Below, in pieces: positions 13,798 through 14,103 of a DNA stretch of 14,103 nt (the first letter of the stretch is position 1; every line of letters starts with the position of its first letter). The notes under the pieces are model-generated. The model saw only the letters and a list, made by a program, of their open reading frames with translations, was not told the DNA's origin and ran no database searches. The DNA is taken from positions 50,783-64,885 of the forward strand of contig DCFU01000029.1 of NCBI GenBank assembly GCA_002319795.1. The letters run 5' to 3'. Source of the DNA: Megamonas sp. UBA1796 (GTDB taxonomy: Bacteria > Bacillota > Negativicutes > Selenomonadales > Selenomonadaceae). The translations under genes and the position numbers were made by a program.

Positions 13798-13826
13798 TTG
13801 ACAAACTGAAGCAATTGAGGTAATAT
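13798..13826 (+). promoter_or_regulatory. rRNA operon promoter P2
   Basis: TTGACA (13798-13803), a 17-nt spacer and TAATAT (13821-13826) repeat the hexamers and spacing of P1, 111 nt upstream. Tandem P1/P2 promoters are the usual design of rrn operons. The 16S gene starts about 190 nt downstream. Confidence 0.85.
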
Positions 13827-13839
13827 ATAAAAGCTGGTT

Positions 13840-13878
13840 CGTGAGAACAGCTCACGCAAACAGCGGTGTTCCTTGAAA
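13840..13878 (+). promoter_or_regulatory. boxB-like hairpin and boxA-like antitermination element of the rrn leader
   Basis: CGTGAG (13840-13845) and CTCACG (13851-13856) form a 6-bp hairpin with loop AACAG. TGTTCCTTGAAA (13867-13878) follows and resembles the Firmicutes boxA-type leader block (TGTTCTTTGAAAA). The order hairpin then boxA is that of rrn leaders, where NusB/NusE binding prevents premature termination. The element is recognised by resemblance only. Confidence 0.6.
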
Positions 13879-13928
13879 ACTAAACAATGCAGAATGAATC
13901 ATCAAACATGGTTCAAGCCAGATGTGCG

Positions 13929-14008
13929 GGTACAACGTAAGTTGTACTAAACAAACAGATTGTGAAAACAATCGAATTTCTTAAAGAAACAAAGAGCCAA
14001 TCGGTTCT
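13929..14008 (+). other. Tandem hairpins in the 16S leader
   Basis: Successive small inverted repeats fill the 80 nt before 16S: GTACAAC/GTTGTAC with loop GTAA (13930-13947), GATTGT/ACAATC with loop GAAA (13958-13973), TTTC/GAAA with loop TTAA (13977-13988), and AGAGCC/GGTTCT with loop AATC and one G-U pair (13993-14008). The first two carry GNRA tetraloops. They may guide leader folding or RNase processing. The complementary strand of the long 16S processing stem would lie outside the window. Confidence 0.6.
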
Positions 14009-14015
14009 TCAATAT

Positions 14016-14103
14016 TTATTGGAGAGTTTGATCCTGGCTCAGGACGAACCCTGGCGGCGTGCCTAACACATGCAAGGTGAGAGACGCACCAGGCTTCGGC
14101 ATG
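14016..14103 (+). rRNA. 16S ribosomal RNA, 5' end only
   Basis: AGAGTTTGATCCTGGCTCAG at 14023-14042 is the universal 27F site. By comparison with E. coli numbering the mature 5' end lies near 14016. Only the first 88 nt are inside the window. GGCGGCGTGCCTAACACATGCAAG is Firmicutes-like, but two nearly universal spots differ: GAACCCTGG instead of GAACGCTGG, and GCAAGGTGAG in place of GCAAGTCGAACG. CAGGCTTCGGCATG is the start of the helix 6 hairpin with a UUCG loop. Confidence 0.93.

Overview
The window looks like a piece of a Firmicutes chromosome, most probably Negativicutes (Selenomonadaceae-like). The grounds are a low-to-mid G+C content, a 16S leader with the Firmicutes-type CCTTGAAAAC block, strong AGGAGG ribosome binding sites, an ECF-type ThiT, and the order polA-mutM-coaE-lytic transglycosylase. 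Class-level assignment is inference; the few 16S bases present are too short and too odd to settle it. The window begins inside a tRNA-Asp gene and ends about 88 nt into a 16S rRNA gene. Both edges are therefore multicopy RNA loci, the typical break points of a short-read contig.

Layout. 1-460: a tRNA cluster (Asp, then a tandemly duplicated Gly-Cys pair) closed by a strong intrinsic terminator. 504-2409 (+): a gene for an unrecognised protein with two CxxC pairs, then an AEC-family permease. 2496-2585: two face-to-face terminators. 2605-3249 (-): thiT, a thiamine ECF S-component, with no visible TPP riboswitch. 3500-4096 (+): a Frm2/CinD-like nitroreductase with its own promoter and terminator. 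4340-10146 (+): a tight run of L,D-transpeptidase, polA, mutM, coaE and a membrane-anchored lytic transglycosylase, with gaps of 1-23 nt. 10162-10215: a long segmented hairpin between convergent operons. 10231-13614 (-): a compact murQ-murP-mupG operon. 13615-14015: divergent promoter region with tandem rrn promoters P1 and P2 and a 16S leader rich in hairpins. 14016-14103: 5' end of 16S rRNA.

Function. The most coherent system is murQ-murP-mupG. MurP imports and 6-phosphorylates MurNAc or MurNAc-GlcNAc, MupG (DUF871) splits phosphorylated disaccharide, and MurQ removes the lactyl ether to give GlcNAc-6-P. The module is known from Staphylococcus aureus; here it has no murR beside it. The L,D-transpeptidase and lytic transglycosylase of the opposing operon also act on the cell wall, so peptidoglycan building, cutting and salvage genes cluster around a DNA repair/CoA core. 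I see no CRISPR array, phage, insertion sequence or toxin-antitoxin system. Nothing here is clearly a new biological system. The least explained items are the CxxC/CxxC protein, the hairpin-rich rrn leader, the segmented hairpin at 10162-10215, and the departure of the last bases from universal 16S sequence.
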